Assembly: GCF_963677845.1 (NCBI RefSeq)
Contig: NZ_OY782498.1
Coordinates: forward strand, 1,805,518-1,869,517
DNA: 64,000 nt
Direction of reading: 5' to 3'
From: an uncultured Pseudodesulfovibrio sp.
GTDB lineage: Bacteria > Desulfobacterota > Desulfovibrionia > Desulfovibrionales > Desulfovibrionaceae
The notes beneath the pieces are model-generated. The model made no database searches. It was not told the origin of the DNA and saw only the letters and a list, made by a program, of their open reading frames with translations. The stretch's first letter is position 1, and each line of letters starts with the position of its first letter. A program made the translations under genes and the position numbers. Below are positions 26,701 to 35,077 of this stretch, in pieces.

Positions 26701-27120
26701 CGGCGTCAGACCAAGTTGAATATATCCAACCTCAACATCTTCATAGCTTATACGTTTTCCCTTGACGATAGTTACCCCTTCTTCGATTTCTCCAAAGGAA
26801 TAAACCTCGTTCCCACGGTGGTCGACAACATTGATAAAAACGACAATATCTATCTTTGAAAAGGCATCGCACAAACTGACAACAGATTCTTCTTCCATAT
26901 GCCAAAGATAGGATTCAAGACTATTGGAAAGGTGGGTGAGAGACTCATTGGCCCTTTGCTCAAATTGGGCCTCGGATTTTTCATACAAGACAAAGAAAAC
27001 GATGGAAGAAATAGCAATGGCAGAAGCTGCAAGAACACAAAAAAGACTCGCAGTCAGATGCTGAACAAGGGATCTGTTCCCTCTATGTCTCGGCCTTGTC
27101 ACAAATTTCAATGAAATCAC
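23713..27120 (-). CDS. Hybrid sensor histidine kinase with PAS, two receivers and Hpt domain
   Basis: A 1135-aa membrane phosphorelay protein. Order: TM1 (about 20-45), a periplasmic sensor of about 100 residues, TM2 (about 150-172), HAMP, PAS (about 235-350), coiled coil, HisKA with MSHEIRTPMNAI (His near 415), HATPase_c (NLCNNAVKFTDEG; KYGGTGLGL), receiver 1 (VIDWRMPGRNG), receiver 2 (LMDVQMPVMDG) and Hpt (LAHSVKGTSGMLGAM, His near 993). All phosphotransfer residues are present, so it could run a complete internal relay. The given GTG start abuts GAGG; a TTG at 27111 would be better spaced. No response regulator is adjacent, so the signal and output are unknown. Confidence 0.9.
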   Translation of the reverse strand: MISLKFVTRPRHRGNRSLVQHLTASLFCVLAASAIAISSIVFFVLYEKSEAQFEQRANESLTHLSNSLESYLWHMEEESVVSLCDAFSKIDIVVFINVVDHRGNEVYSFGEIEEGVTIVKGKRISYEDVEVGYIQLGLTPLIFEDKVYETTWISLLSLLFVAIVLGVFTKLILNKNLRTPLDLLIARIESISAGEYAEHEEEGNLLEMRTILSKFNEMAGKVRSREDQLRLSEEKYRRLFETTTEGIIVIDKDRRLTMVNKVLADMLGYTEMEMYGKPIVDLLHPDDLVDHEQEMEKRVQGLSSQYERRLMHKDGHIVWAIVSSSPMIGMNEEFDGSFGMITDISDLRRAQAQLKIAYDEMEQRVILRTDELNKTNRLLTSEIHIRKQTEKAIIDAKEAAEDATRAKSEFLANMSHEIRTPMNAIIGMTHLTKMTNLSATQKDYLNKIDISAKSLLGIINDVLDMSKIEAGMLSVESVGFTIDQVLEQLTTIVSPRANEKKLEFLINVDKDVPNSVVGDSMRLAQILINLCNNAVKFTDEGAVVVSIVPLELEKEQARLRFTVKDDGIGIKADQIDELFQPFTQADASTTRKYGGTGLGLNLCNQLVSLMGGEIGVESELGKGSLFWFEIPFPIYHRDKEPALLPGELQGQRALVVDDNDTSQIILKGMLEHMGLCVSLASSGEEALEILRNVPEEEAFNLLVIDWRMPGRNGIQTAGAILSDESISPKPPMFMVSAYGNASLVKKSNEMGFKGLLFKPVNQSFLFNLVVETLGKGMVTTSDSVVREGVTDNLGGARVLLVEDNEINRQVALEILASAKIKVFEAVNGQAALDFLDKTDVDLVLMDVQMPVMDGYEATRRLREQDRFNDLPIIAMTAHAMVEDIERSQSVGMNGHVAKPFDPEDLFKVLAQWIGPTSMDQSRSLSLTKESISEDCLPSSMAGIDVQLGLRRARGNKELYRNLLLLLDEKYADAAREIEQARTDGRSEDAVGLAHSVKGTSGMLGAMELFESSSDLEHALDESSDDVSEKLERFSHDLAMVIQSIAVIKKVECSKTVLKQAGEVADVADLQASLEALKEPLSEGAPVVCRKKAKEVQELVWPGELHDDVARMLKLIAEYDFKKALVLVEGLEKRIV

Positions 27121-27268
27121 CTCTATCCTGCCAAACCGCCAATCCGAGCAGAATTATCGTACAGCTACATTATCCCCGGTCTTTTTCACCGAGCAAAGCT
27201 CCAAAAAAAGGATACCCATCTGACGCCTCCATCTTTGCACTTCCTATAACACTGGCATATTTCAGTCG

Positions 27269-27274
27269 ATTATA
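27269..27274 (-). promoter_or_regulatory. Possible -10 element for the hybrid kinase
   Basis: A perfect TATAAT on the minus strand, about 150 bp before the kinase start; no convincing -35 is seen. It would leave a long leader. Confidence 0.25.
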
Positions 27275-27347
27275 TTTTCACTTGTTTAAATAGAAATTTC
27301 TTCGAACAGTACATTGGAGTTACGCCATCAACCAAGCGGCGTCAAAG

Positions 27348-27382
27348 CAAAAAGGCCTACCGAAAATTTCGGTAGGCCTTTG
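27348..27382 (-). terminator. Intrinsic terminator of tRNA-Ser
   Basis: AAAGGCCTACCGAAA and TTTCGGTAGGCCTTT form a long perfect stem; on the minus strand it runs into TTTTTGCTTTG, just after the tRNA-Ser 3' end. Confidence 0.85.
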
Positions 27383-27390
27383 TATTTGCG

Positions 27391-27482
27391 TGGCGGAGAG
27401 GAGAGGATTCGAACCTCCGGTGGACGTTAGCCCACACACGCTTTCCAGGCGTGCTCCTTAAGCCGGACTCGGACACCTCTCC
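27391..27482 (-). tRNA. tRNA-Ser (anticodon GGA)
   Basis: A class II tRNA of 92 nt. The acceptor GGAGAGG pairs with CCTCTCC, the anticodon loop CTGGAAA gives GGA, the long variable arm is stem-forming (GTGTGGGCTAACGTCCACC region), and the T-arm has GGTTCGAATCC. CCA is encoded. It reads UCC/UCU serine codons. It follows pyrD on the same strand and may be cotranscribed with it or use a weak TTGCCA/TAGTTA promoter between them. Confidence 0.95.
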
Positions 27483-27552
27483 GCGCTGAGAGGCAGTAAC
27501 TAACCAATATGATGTGCCTTGGCAAGCAAAAAAACGGTCTAATTTTACTTTT

Positions 27553-28470
27553 TTACAAAGGGAGTTGCAGACTGCCCCGAAATTCATCCAAGCTCGCTGC
27601 TCCCAACTCTTCCAAAAGCGATTCCATCTCGTCGGCAAGAGTAAAAGCAAAATCCGGACGAAGGAAATTTGCCGTCCCCACCTGTACGGCATGAGCACCA
27701 ACAAGAATGAATTCCAACGCATCTTCTGCGGAAGCAATGCCGCCGATACCAACTACCGGGATATCCACAGCTTGAACCACCTGATGGACACAACGCAATG
27801 CCACAGGTTTGATGGCAGGACCAGAAAGACCGGCGATAACATTCGCTATGCGCGGTTTACGATTCCTGATGTCCACAGCCATGCCTGAAAGCGTATTAAT
27901 CAACGACAACGAGTCTGCGCCGCCTTCGGCGGCCGCACGTGCACATACAACAATATCCGTCACGTTTGGCGAAAGTTTAACCATGACATGCTTATTGCCT
28001 GCCTGCTTCTTCACCGCTTCTGTCACACTGCCGATCTGAGCCGGGTCCTGACCGAAAGCAATACCGCCTTCCTTCACGTTGGGACAGGAAACATTGACTT
28101 CCAAAGCAGCCACACTGTCTTCACCCGCAAGAACTCCCGCCAGTTCGCCAAACTCTTCGGCATCACATGCATAAAGATTGGCAACCACGGACACATCTTT
28201 CCCTGCCAATGCTGGAAGCGCCTTAGTGACGAATTCCTCAACTCCGGGGTTCTGAATACCAATGGCGTTGAGCATACCACACGGAGTCTCTGCTATACGG
28301 GGCATAGGATTGCCCTCACGCGGTTTAAGCGACAACCCCTTGGCGACGATACCCCCGAGCTTCTCCAAATCGCCATAGGGCGCAAATTCCAATCCAAACC
28401 CAAAAGTGCCGGAAGCGGTCATGATGGGATTCTTGAGTTCAAGCCCGCCGAAAGAAACGTTCATATCCAT
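27553..28470 (-). CDS. pyrD: Dihydroorotate dehydrogenase B, catalytic subunit
   Basis: A 305-aa FMN enzyme, class 1B, that oxidises dihydroorotate to orotate in pyrimidine synthesis. It has NPIMTASGTFGFG at residues 14-26, the loop VVANLYACDAEEF, the active-site base region LEVNVSCPNVKEGG (class 1B uses Cys; SCPN is present), KLSPNVTD, and the FMN phosphate-binding IPVVGIGGIASAEDA. Class 1B enzymes need PyrK to pass electrons to NAD+, and pyrK lies directly upstream with a 12-bp gap. Confidence 0.95.
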   Translation of the reverse strand: MDMNVSFGGLELKNPIMTASGTFGFGLEFAPYGDLEKLGGIVAKGLSLKPREGNPMPRIAETPCGMLNAIGIQNPGVEEFVTKALPALAGKDVSVVANLYACDAEEFGELAGVLAGEDSVAALEVNVSCPNVKEGGIAFGQDPAQIGSVTEAVKKQAGNKHVMVKLSPNVTDIVVCARAAAEGGADSLSLINTLSGMAVDIRNRKPRIANVIAGLSGPAIKPVALRCVHQVVQAVDIPVVGIGGIASAEDALEFILVGAHAVQVGTANFLRPDFAFTLADEMESLLEELGAASLDEFRGSLQLPL

Positions 28471-28482
28471 AGAGCCAGCTCC

Positions 28483-29268
28483 CTAAAGTTCCACTTTGTC
28501 GGCCCAGAACACGGGACCCTTAGTACAGACTTGTACATGGTGACCTTCGCCGTCCTTGGTCACACAACCAAGACAGGCCCCGACGCCGCATGCCATACGA
28601 TTTTCCAAAGAAACTTGCGCACGTCCGCCAAATTCGTTCGCAAATCGTTGGACAGTTTTCATAAATGGGGTCGGCCCACACGAAAGGATCAAACCGTCTT
28701 TCTTGGCGTATTCCTGAATCAAACCCTTCATCGTATTGATAATAGCGTCCAGATCCTCGGGCTTTTCTTCAATGATACATTGCCCTTCCACCTTGTCTGA
28801 CAGCGTTTCAAAGGGGTAACACTCGAGAGGCATCCGGTGTGCCAGAAAAAGTTGCAAATTTTCTGGATGCGGATGAGACTCGACATAACCGCGAAAAGGT
28901 GCGATGCCGATGCCCCCGGCAAGGAGCAAAGTCGGTGTTTCCGGCTCCATGGCAAAGGAATTGCCAAGCGGCCCCCACATGGCGACCGTGTCGCCGGACT
29001 GAAGTTGGGCGATGCGACTGGTGCCGCGCCCCACGTTCTGAATGAACAGGGTCACGGATTCACCATCTGCGGAACAAATGGAAAAAGGTCTGCCCCAAAG
29101 CAAATCCAATTCCCAGTCTACCGGACGAATCATAACGAACTGGCCGGGTTTCCACCCGTCCCAATCCGGATATTCAAGCTTCAACTCGAAGAATTCACCC
29201 GCAGCTTTTGATTGACCGACCGGGGAAACTTCCAATACCTTCACATTGCGGCAATTCCTCAATGACAT
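28483..29268 (-). CDS. pyrK: Dihydroorotate dehydrogenase B, electron-transfer subunit
   Basis: A 261-aa ferredoxin-reductase-type subunit carrying FAD and a [2Fe-2S] cluster that links PyrD to NAD+. FAD-binding RPFSICSADGESVTLF, NAD-binding LLAGGIGIAPFRGYVES, and the C-terminal cluster cysteines CGVGACLGCVTKDG...VQVC are all visible. The start codon is only 11 bp from the divergent U32 peptidase start. AAGG lies seven bases upstream of the ATG, so its promoter must overlap that neighbour's coding region. Confidence 0.94.
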   Translation of the reverse strand: MSLRNCRNVKVLEVSPVGQSKAAGEFFELKLEYPDWDGWKPGQFVMIRPVDWELDLLWGRPFSICSADGESVTLFIQNVGRGTSRIAQLQSGDTVAMWGPLGNSFAMEPETPTLLLAGGIGIAPFRGYVESHPHPENLQLFLAHRMPLECYPFETLSDKVEGQCIIEEKPEDLDAIINTMKGLIQEYAKKDGLILSCGPTPFMKTVQRFANEFGGRAQVSLENRMACGVGACLGCVTKDGEGHHVQVCTKGPVFWADKVEL

Positions 29269-29279
29269 AGAGATACCTT

Positions 29280-31268
29280 ATGAGTAAAAAACATTTACCT
29301 GAAATTATGGCCCCCGCAGGGGACAAATACTCCTACCTTGCTGGCGTCGCCGCCGGAGCGGACGCTATCTACGTAGGTCTGAAACACTTTTCGGCCCGCA
29401 TGCAGGCCAAGAACTTCTCTATCAGTGAGCTTGCACAACTGGCAAGCCTCGGTAGAGACAGGGGCACCAAGACCTATGTAGCCATGAACACGCTGGTTAA
29501 ACCCGGCGACCCCGAATCCGCAGGGCGGCTTATCGAACGTTTGCAACGAACCGTCAAGCCCTATGCGCTCATTGTTCAGGATCTGGCCATGCTGACTCTG
29601 GCAAAACAGGCCGGATTCACTGGTGAACTGCATCTTTCCACTTTGGCAAACATCAGTCATCCGACCGGACTCGCCACCGCCAAAAAACTCGGCGCATCCC
29701 GTGTAGTCATCCCCCGCGAGCTCAATCTTGACGAAGTAAAACTCATGGCCGAAGCATGCCCGAAAGATCTCGATCTGGAAATTTTCGTTCACGGGGCGCT
29801 CTGCCACTGTGTGTCGGGTCGATGTTACTGGTCCAGTTATCTGGGTGGGAAATCAGGTCTGCGCGGCCGTTGTGTCCAACCCTGTCGCCGACTCTACACT
29901 CAGGGTAAACAGCAGCCGGAACGCCTGTTCTCCTGTTCCGATCTTTCACTGGATGTGTTGACCAAACCCTTGCTCTCCATGCCCAAAGTCGCAGCATGGA
30001 AAATTGAAGGACGCAAGAAAGGTCCCCATTACGTCTTTTATACGGTCAAGGCATACCAAATGCTTCGCGACAATCCTAACGACGCAAAGATTAAAAAGGC
30101 GGCTCAGGACCTCCTTGATCAAGCGCTTGGGCGACCAACAAGTCACTCCACTTTCTTGCCGCAACGTCCCTTTCAACCTGTGCAACCCAAAGAACAGACC
30201 AGTTCCGGCAGACTCATCGGTGAAATCAAACGCGACCAGAAGAAACCTTTTTTCCAACCCCGTGAAGTACTCAATCCCGGCGACCTCATTCGGATCGGCT
30301 ATGAAGACCAGCCCGGTCATCGAACCATCCCCATTCGTCGCCGTGTGCCCAAACGCGGCCGCATGGATATCCCCTTTTCCAAACAACACAAAGGCCCCGC
30401 GCTGCCTACTGGCACTAAGGTCTTTCTCGTTGACCGACGTGAACCGGAACTGACAAAACTCATTAAAGGGCTGAATAACGAACTCGACATGTTCCCGGCC
30501 CCTGAGTCCAAGGAATCCCGTTTCACTCCTACGTGGCCCAAAGCCGCAGCTCGTGGCAAGACTCGGAACCGGGCTGAGTCCATCAACCTGTTCCGTCAAC
30601 CGCCTCGCGGCCGTATTTATGACAAGACCGCTTTTTGGTTGGAAAAATCCACTGTCAGCAAAGTACCACAATCATCAGTGATTCGGGCACAATGGTGGCT
30701 GCCACCTGTCATCTGGCCAGACGAAGACAAAAAATACCGCTCCTTGATCAAAGAAGCAGTCAAAAAAGGCGCACGGGAATTTGTGTTGAACGCTCCCTGG
30801 CAGGCCGGATATTTTGAAGACCGAAAAAACGCCAAATTGATAGCAGGCCCATTTTGCAACATATCCAATAGACTGGCTCTCGGCGTACTCAAAGATATCG
30901 GTTTTTCCGCAGCCATTATTAGTCCAGAACTGCCATTCGAGGACATTGAAACCTTATCGCAGAATTCGCCTTTGCCGCTCGGGTTTGTCATCAAAGGATT
31001 GTGGCCCTTTGGGCTTGCCCGCTTTGAAGCAGAATCCGTCAAGATGAACGAGACTATCAAAAGCCCCATGCACGAAGTCTCCTTCGTACGTAAACACGGA
31101 CAGAATAATTGGATTTACCCCGGTTGGGAATTGGACATGACGAAGGAATTCCGCAAGCTGGAACGCCTCGGATTCAAATCTTTCGTCACCATCAAGGAAG
31201 AATGGCCCAAAGACGTCCCGCGTCCCAAAAGAACCAGTGAATTCAACTTGCGACTCAAGTTACTGTAG
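29280..31268 (+). CDS. U32-family peptidase/RNA-modification protein
   Basis: A 662-aa protein of the U32 (YhbU/RlhA-like) family. The start (LPEIMAPAGDKYSYLAGVAAGADAIYVGLKHFSARM) and the iron-sulfur signature HGALCHCVSGRCYWSSYLGGKSGLRGRCVQPCRRLY (quoted in part: CHCVSGRCYW, RGRCVQPCR) are diagnostic. Family members are named peptidases, but characterised ones hydroxylate RNA or support ubiquinone/tRNA hydroxylation. The long C-terminal half (about 330-660) with further U32-like segments makes this a large version. It is convergent with phzF across a shared terminator. Confidence 0.85.
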   Translation: MSKKHLPEIMAPAGDKYSYLAGVAAGADAIYVGLKHFSARMQAKNFSISELAQLASLGRDRGTKTYVAMNTLVKPGDPESAGRLIERLQRTVKPYALIVQDLAMLTLAKQAGFTGELHLSTLANISHPTGLATAKKLGASRVVIPRELNLDEVKLMAEACPKDLDLEIFVHGALCHCVSGRCYWSSYLGGKSGLRGRCVQPCRRLYTQGKQQPERLFSCSDLSLDVLTKPLLSMPKVAAWKIEGRKKGPHYVFYTVKAYQMLRDNPNDAKIKKAAQDLLDQALGRPTSHSTFLPQRPFQPVQPKEQTSSGRLIGEIKRDQKKPFFQPREVLNPGDLIRIGYEDQPGHRTIPIRRRVPKRGRMDIPFSKQHKGPALPTGTKVFLVDRREPELTKLIKGLNNELDMFPAPESKESRFTPTWPKAAARGKTRNRAESINLFRQPPRGRIYDKTAFWLEKSTVSKVPQSSVIRAQWWLPPVIWPDEDKKYRSLIKEAVKKGAREFVLNAPWQAGYFEDRKNAKLIAGPFCNISNRLALGVLKDIGFSAAIISPELPFEDIETLSQNSPLPLGFVIKGLWPFGLARFEAESVKMNETIKSPMHEVSFVRKHGQNNWIYPGWELDMTKEFRKLERLGFKSFVTIKEEWPKDVPRPKRTSEFNLRLKLL

Positions 31269-31279
31269 TCTCTAAATGC

Positions 31280-31319
31280 AAAAAGCCTCCATACCGAAAT
31301 CGGTATGGAGGCTTTTTTT
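31280..31319 (+). terminator. Bidirectional terminator between the U32 gene and the PhzF gene
   Basis: AAAAAGCCTCCATACCG-AAAT-CGGTATGGAGGCTTTTTTT (given in pieces): a 13-bp stem with A/T runs on both sides, so it can stop both convergent transcripts. Confidence 0.9.
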
Positions 31320-31336
31320 ATGACGTTCAAACTATT

Positions 31337-32119
31337 TTATAAAACAATCATTCCCTTCATATACGTCACGGCTTCGCCTGCTATCTTCACACGGTCACCC
31401 ATATTTTCACACTTCAACACTCCGCCGCGAGCCGATGCTTGAAATGCGGTAAGTTGAGATTTGCCCAAACGTTTTGCCCAGTATGGCACCAACATGCAGT
31501 GCGCGGAGCCGGTAACGGGGTCCTCAGGAATACTCACGTCCGGTGTAAAAAAACGAGATACGAAGTCATAGTCCAAACCGGGGGCCGTACAGATAATACA
31601 AAGTCCGTCCACCTTGGCTACCAATCTAAAATCTGGCTCCAATCCACGAACCTGTGCTTCATTTTCAAACACGGCCATCATGTCACGATGTCCCATGTAG
31701 AGTTTCTCTGGACGCGCTCCAAGAGCTGCAGCCACACGTTCGGTTACCTGAATTTCATGAAAAGGCCAGGCAGGGAAGTCCATGGAATAAAAACCGCTTT
31801 CACGGTCCACAAACAATCGCCCGCTCTTGGTTTCGAAAACTACGACAGGATCATTATAATCAAGATGCTCGTAAAGGACATGCGCGCTTGCCAATGTGGC
31901 ATGGCCGCACAGATCAACTTCACTTTCAGGAGTAAACCATCGTAACTCGAAATACTCACCTTTACGCACGAAAAACGCTGTCTCAGACAGATTGTTTTCC
32001 ATGGCGATATTCTGCATCAACTCGTCGGAAAGCCATTCATATAAAGGAATGACCGCCGCCGGATTGCCACTGAACACCGTATCAGCGAATGCGTCTACCT
32101 GATAGAGTTCGAGATCCAT
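31337..32119 (-). CDS. PhzF-family isomerase-like protein
   Basis: A 260-aa protein of the PhzF/diaminopimelate-epimerase fold. It shows VDAFADTVFSGNPAAVIPL, the catalytic glutamate region ENNLSETAFF, the substrate loop DLCGHATLASAHVL, and VTGSAHCMLVPYW near the C terminus. Most members outside phenazine clusters are of unknown substrate. GGGGGAACCC precedes the ATG. It is last in the carB-purF-kpsF-ykgJ-PBP1A run, 14 bp after the PBP1A stop; the neighbours offer no clue to its reaction. Confidence 0.85.
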   Translation of the reverse strand: MDLELYQVDAFADTVFSGNPAAVIPLYEWLSDELMQNIAMENNLSETAFFVRKGEYFELRWFTPESEVDLCGHATLASAHVLYEHLDYNDPVVVFETKSGRLFVDRESGFYSMDFPAWPFHEIQVTERVAAALGARPEKLYMGHRDMMAVFENEAQVRGLEPDFRLVAKVDGLCIICTAPGLDYDFVSRFFTPDVSIPEDPVTGSAHCMLVPYWAKRLGKSQLTAFQASARGGVLKCENMGDRVKIAGEAVTYMKGMIVL

Positions 32120-32133
32120 GGGTTCCCCCTATG

Positions 32134-34485
32134 CTAGAAGGTCTGCTTGAACAGATCATCATCGGAGACAGGACTACCACTGTTACTCCCACTCCCACCG
32201 GATCGAGACATTTCTGTAGGCTCCGACCCAACCTTGAACGGCAGAAAAAACTCCTTAGTCGAAGACGGCGATGCAAGCTTGCCCGTCGTGCCATCTACTC
32301 GGACCATAACAATTCCCGGCGGCTCGGTGAAGTCCTCATACGGATAATCTTTTTCAACGGCCTTACGATAGCTCACCCAGATAGGACTGGCCGCACGAGA
32401 ACCGGTCTCCCACTTGCCCATGGGTGTCAATTCGTCAAACCCAACATATACACCGGTCAGCAAATACGGAGAAAATCCCATGTACCATGCGTCCTGCTCA
32501 TTATTGGAGGTTCCGGTTTTGCCTGCCACTGGCCGCTTAAGCACCCGAGCACGCCAACCAGTCCCGTTCTGAACGACCTGCTTCATCAATGTGGACATGA
32601 TAAAAGCGGTTTGCGGGCTGATAGCATCAGAGACTTCAGGAGCCGACGTAAACAGATCTTCACCCCATGCGGATTTCACAGACAAAACAGTGCGCGGTTT
32701 AACGTAGGAACCACCACGAGGAAATGCTGTATATGCTTCGCACAAATTCATCAGTGACACTACAGCTGAACCAAGGGAGACTGACAGATCATGCGGGAAT
32801 TCCGTCTTAAGTCCCATGGCCTTGGCCCGCTCGATAATTTTACGGATACCGATTTTCTGAGCCACACGAATAGTGCACAGGTTCTTGGACTTAACCAGAG
32901 CCGTCCTCAACAAAACCGGACCATCAAAGGTGCCTTCAAAGTTCTGGGGACGCCACAGCTTGCCTTCTTCGTCATTGGCGTAAACTATCGGAGCATCAAG
33001 AACCAATGTAGACGGTGTGAAACCGTTATCAATGGCCGTAGAATACACAATAGGCTTGAACGCGGAACCCGGCTGACGCTTGGCCTGCGTGGCACGATTG
33101 AACTGACTTTTCTCAAAAGCATATCCACCAACAAGGGCCACGACTTCACCGGTATCAGGCTGAATGGACACCATAGCTCCTTCAACCTTCGGTTCGCGCT
33201 CAAGATCGAGAATCCAGGTGCCACCCTCTTCCTTGGGAGCCTTGGCAACAGTCACCCAAACTACATCGCCTTTCTTGAGAATCTTGCGGGCATCTTTCGG
33301 ATTGGGAACATCTTCGTGAGATTTTTTGATGTTCGGTTCGCGCACCCACCACAGGGCCTTGATCGGGATTTCGCCCTTGAAGACACCAAAACTCACCGAA
33401 ACCTTATCGGCAACAACCTTAGTGACAAAAGCCTTCATCAGTCGGGTCTTGTCCATGATTTCTTTGGTATCCTGCGGCCCTTCTTCTAGAATGCCAGGCA
33501 TGTCTGCAGGCGTAAAATTCCCGATGGGTCCGGTCCAACCACGTCGTTTAGCTGAATTGAGCAGTCCTCGCTTGACCGCTTTTTCCGCAGCCCGCTGATG
33601 CTTCATGCTGCACGGCGTTGTCACAGTCAGACCACCGTTATAGGTCGCATCCTCACCGTATTCGGAAATCAGCCAACGCCGTACTTCTTCGAGATAATAA
33701 GCTCCGGTTTTCCACGATGGGTCTGGCATGGATTTAAGTTCAATCTCTTCATCCATGGCTTCCTGATACTGTTCAGGAGTAATCCAGCCGAGGTGACGCA
33801 TTTGTCCAAGCACGTATTCCTGACGCTTCCGGGCGTGCCGCATATTTCTATACGGATTATACCGAGTCGGCGCCTGAGGTAGGCCAGCCAACATGGCCGC
33901 CTGAGCAATAGACAATTCATTGGAGTGTTTTGCAAAATAAGTTCTGGAAGCAGCTTCAACTCCATAGGAGTGAGCGCCAAGAAAAATATGATTAAGATAG
34001 ATAGTCAGAATCTCTTCCTTGGTCAGATAATTCTCCAACCGGAAGGCAAGAATCGCTTCCTTAAGCTTACGCTTGTAGCTCTTCTCCGAAGTCAGCAACA
34101 ACCGTTTAATAATCTGCTGCGTAATAGTGGAGCCACCCTGACGAGTATGTCCAGCCCTGAGATTCGCCATAAAAGCACGAGCAATAGCGGTTAAATCAAC
34201 ACCATCATGCTCATAAAAACTCGCATCCTCCGAAGCAAGAAAAGCCTTGGGGATCCATGGACTCATCTGATCAAGAGTGACAAGAAATCGTTTTTCCTTA
34301 TAGAAATACCCGAGGACTTCATTGTCCTGAGCGTACACAGTGGTCACCAGAGGAGGGTTGTAATCCGTAATATTCTTGAAACCGGGCAGATCGCTGGCCG
34401 CCCAGTTATACACCCACACAGCACCACCGACTCCAGCGAACATGCACAAAAGGAATATTATCAATAAAACTTTCAGTACTTTCAT
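32134..34485 (-). CDS. mrcA: Class A penicillin-binding protein 1A
   Basis: A 783-aa bifunctional peptidoglycan synthase anchored by an N-terminal helix (LLIIFLLCMFAGVGGAVWVYNW). The GT51 glycosyltransferase domain has EDASFYEHDGVDLTAIARAF, GGSTITQQ and KRKLKEAILAFRLE (residues 65-190). An OB-like insert spans about 310-420. The transpeptidase domain has SAFKP (SxxK), SKN (SxN) and KTGT. The C-terminal tail is Ser/Gly-rich. It lies 11 bp after the ykgJ gene in the long minus-strand run, so it is probably coexpressed with the nucleotide synthesis genes. Confidence 0.94.
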   Translation of the reverse strand: MKVLKVLLIIFLLCMFAGVGGAVWVYNWAASDLPGFKNITDYNPPLVTTVYAQDNEVLGYFYKEKRFLVTLDQMSPWIPKAFLASEDASFYEHDGVDLTAIARAFMANLRAGHTRQGGSTITQQIIKRLLLTSEKSYKRKLKEAILAFRLENYLTKEEILTIYLNHIFLGAHSYGVEAASRTYFAKHSNELSIAQAAMLAGLPQAPTRYNPYRNMRHARKRQEYVLGQMRHLGWITPEQYQEAMDEEIELKSMPDPSWKTGAYYLEEVRRWLISEYGEDATYNGGLTVTTPCSMKHQRAAEKAVKRGLLNSAKRRGWTGPIGNFTPADMPGILEEGPQDTKEIMDKTRLMKAFVTKVVADKVSVSFGVFKGEIPIKALWWVREPNIKKSHEDVPNPKDARKILKKGDVVWVTVAKAPKEEGGTWILDLEREPKVEGAMVSIQPDTGEVVALVGGYAFEKSQFNRATQAKRQPGSAFKPIVYSTAIDNGFTPSTLVLDAPIVYANDEEGKLWRPQNFEGTFDGPVLLRTALVKSKNLCTIRVAQKIGIRKIIERAKAMGLKTEFPHDLSVSLGSAVVSLMNLCEAYTAFPRGGSYVKPRTVLSVKSAWGEDLFTSAPEVSDAISPQTAFIMSTLMKQVVQNGTGWRARVLKRPVAGKTGTSNNEQDAWYMGFSPYLLTGVYVGFDELTPMGKWETGSRAASPIWVSYRKAVEKDYPYEDFTEPPGIVMVRVDGTTGKLASPSSTKEFFLPFKVGSEPTEMSRSGGSGSNSGSPVSDDDLFKQTF

Positions 34486-34496
34486 AGACCTATCCG

Positions 34497-35069
34497 TCAG
34501 AACTTTTTATTGACCCGGCATGCGCCCTTTCGTGGCGCGAGTCCCCATACAAGCCGCAATCGCCCGTACAGGTCCTTGATCGTAGCCCTGTTGGTATCAA
34601 GCCGATCAAGTATTCGTGTAAGTGTTCTCCCTTCCCGCCGAGCCAGACAAGTCGGGGAATCAAAAAATGTCACGCTACTTCCCGCCATCCAAAACGGAAA
34701 CAAACGACAATAATAAGGCCGCGCTTCCTTCGGAATCTCGCACCCTTCCGGGCCTAGAAAACGGCAGGCTCCCATGGAATCCACCGCCAATCGAAAATGT
34801 TCCTTACCTTCTGGAAACAATTCTCGTGCCGCGTCTTCTTCTCCCGGAAACAACCGGCAGACATAATCGATAAACGCCTTGGAATTGGGTGACAGCACAA
34901 AGCCACCGGTAAAGGGAACATGCTCTTGAATGCGTTCTTTCTCAACCTGAGAAAGAGGAAAACAAAATTCTTCCTGACCAGCTGCGATACGACAACAGGT
35001 CGGTCCCTGAAGGGAACACCGTCTGCAAACGTCCGAGTCGTCAATCTGATTTTGGGACACAGTCCACAC
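34497..35069 (-). CDS. YkgJ-family cysteine-cluster protein
   Basis: A 190-aa protein with the YkgJ/UPF0153 zinc- or iron-binding cysteine pattern: CRRCSLQGPTCCR at the start, CRFLGPEGCEIPKEARPYYCRLFPFW in the middle (both clusters intact). The function is unknown; some members assist Fe-S or metal handling. The frame opens with GTG at 35069, with a second GTG at 35060; either could be used and the ribosome-binding site (GGTGG) is weak. It starts 8 bp after kpsF, so coupling is likely. Confidence 0.8.
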   Translation of the reverse strand: MWTVSQNQIDDSDVCRRCSLQGPTCCRIAAGQEEFCFPLSQVEKERIQEHVPFTGGFVLSPNSKAFIDYVCRLFPGEEDAARELFPEGKEHFRLAVDSMGACRFLGPEGCEIPKEARPYYCRLFPFWMAGSSVTFFDSPTCLARREGRTLTRILDRLDTNRATIKDLYGRLRLVWGLAPRKGACRVNKKF

Positions 35070-35077
35070 CCACCGGA

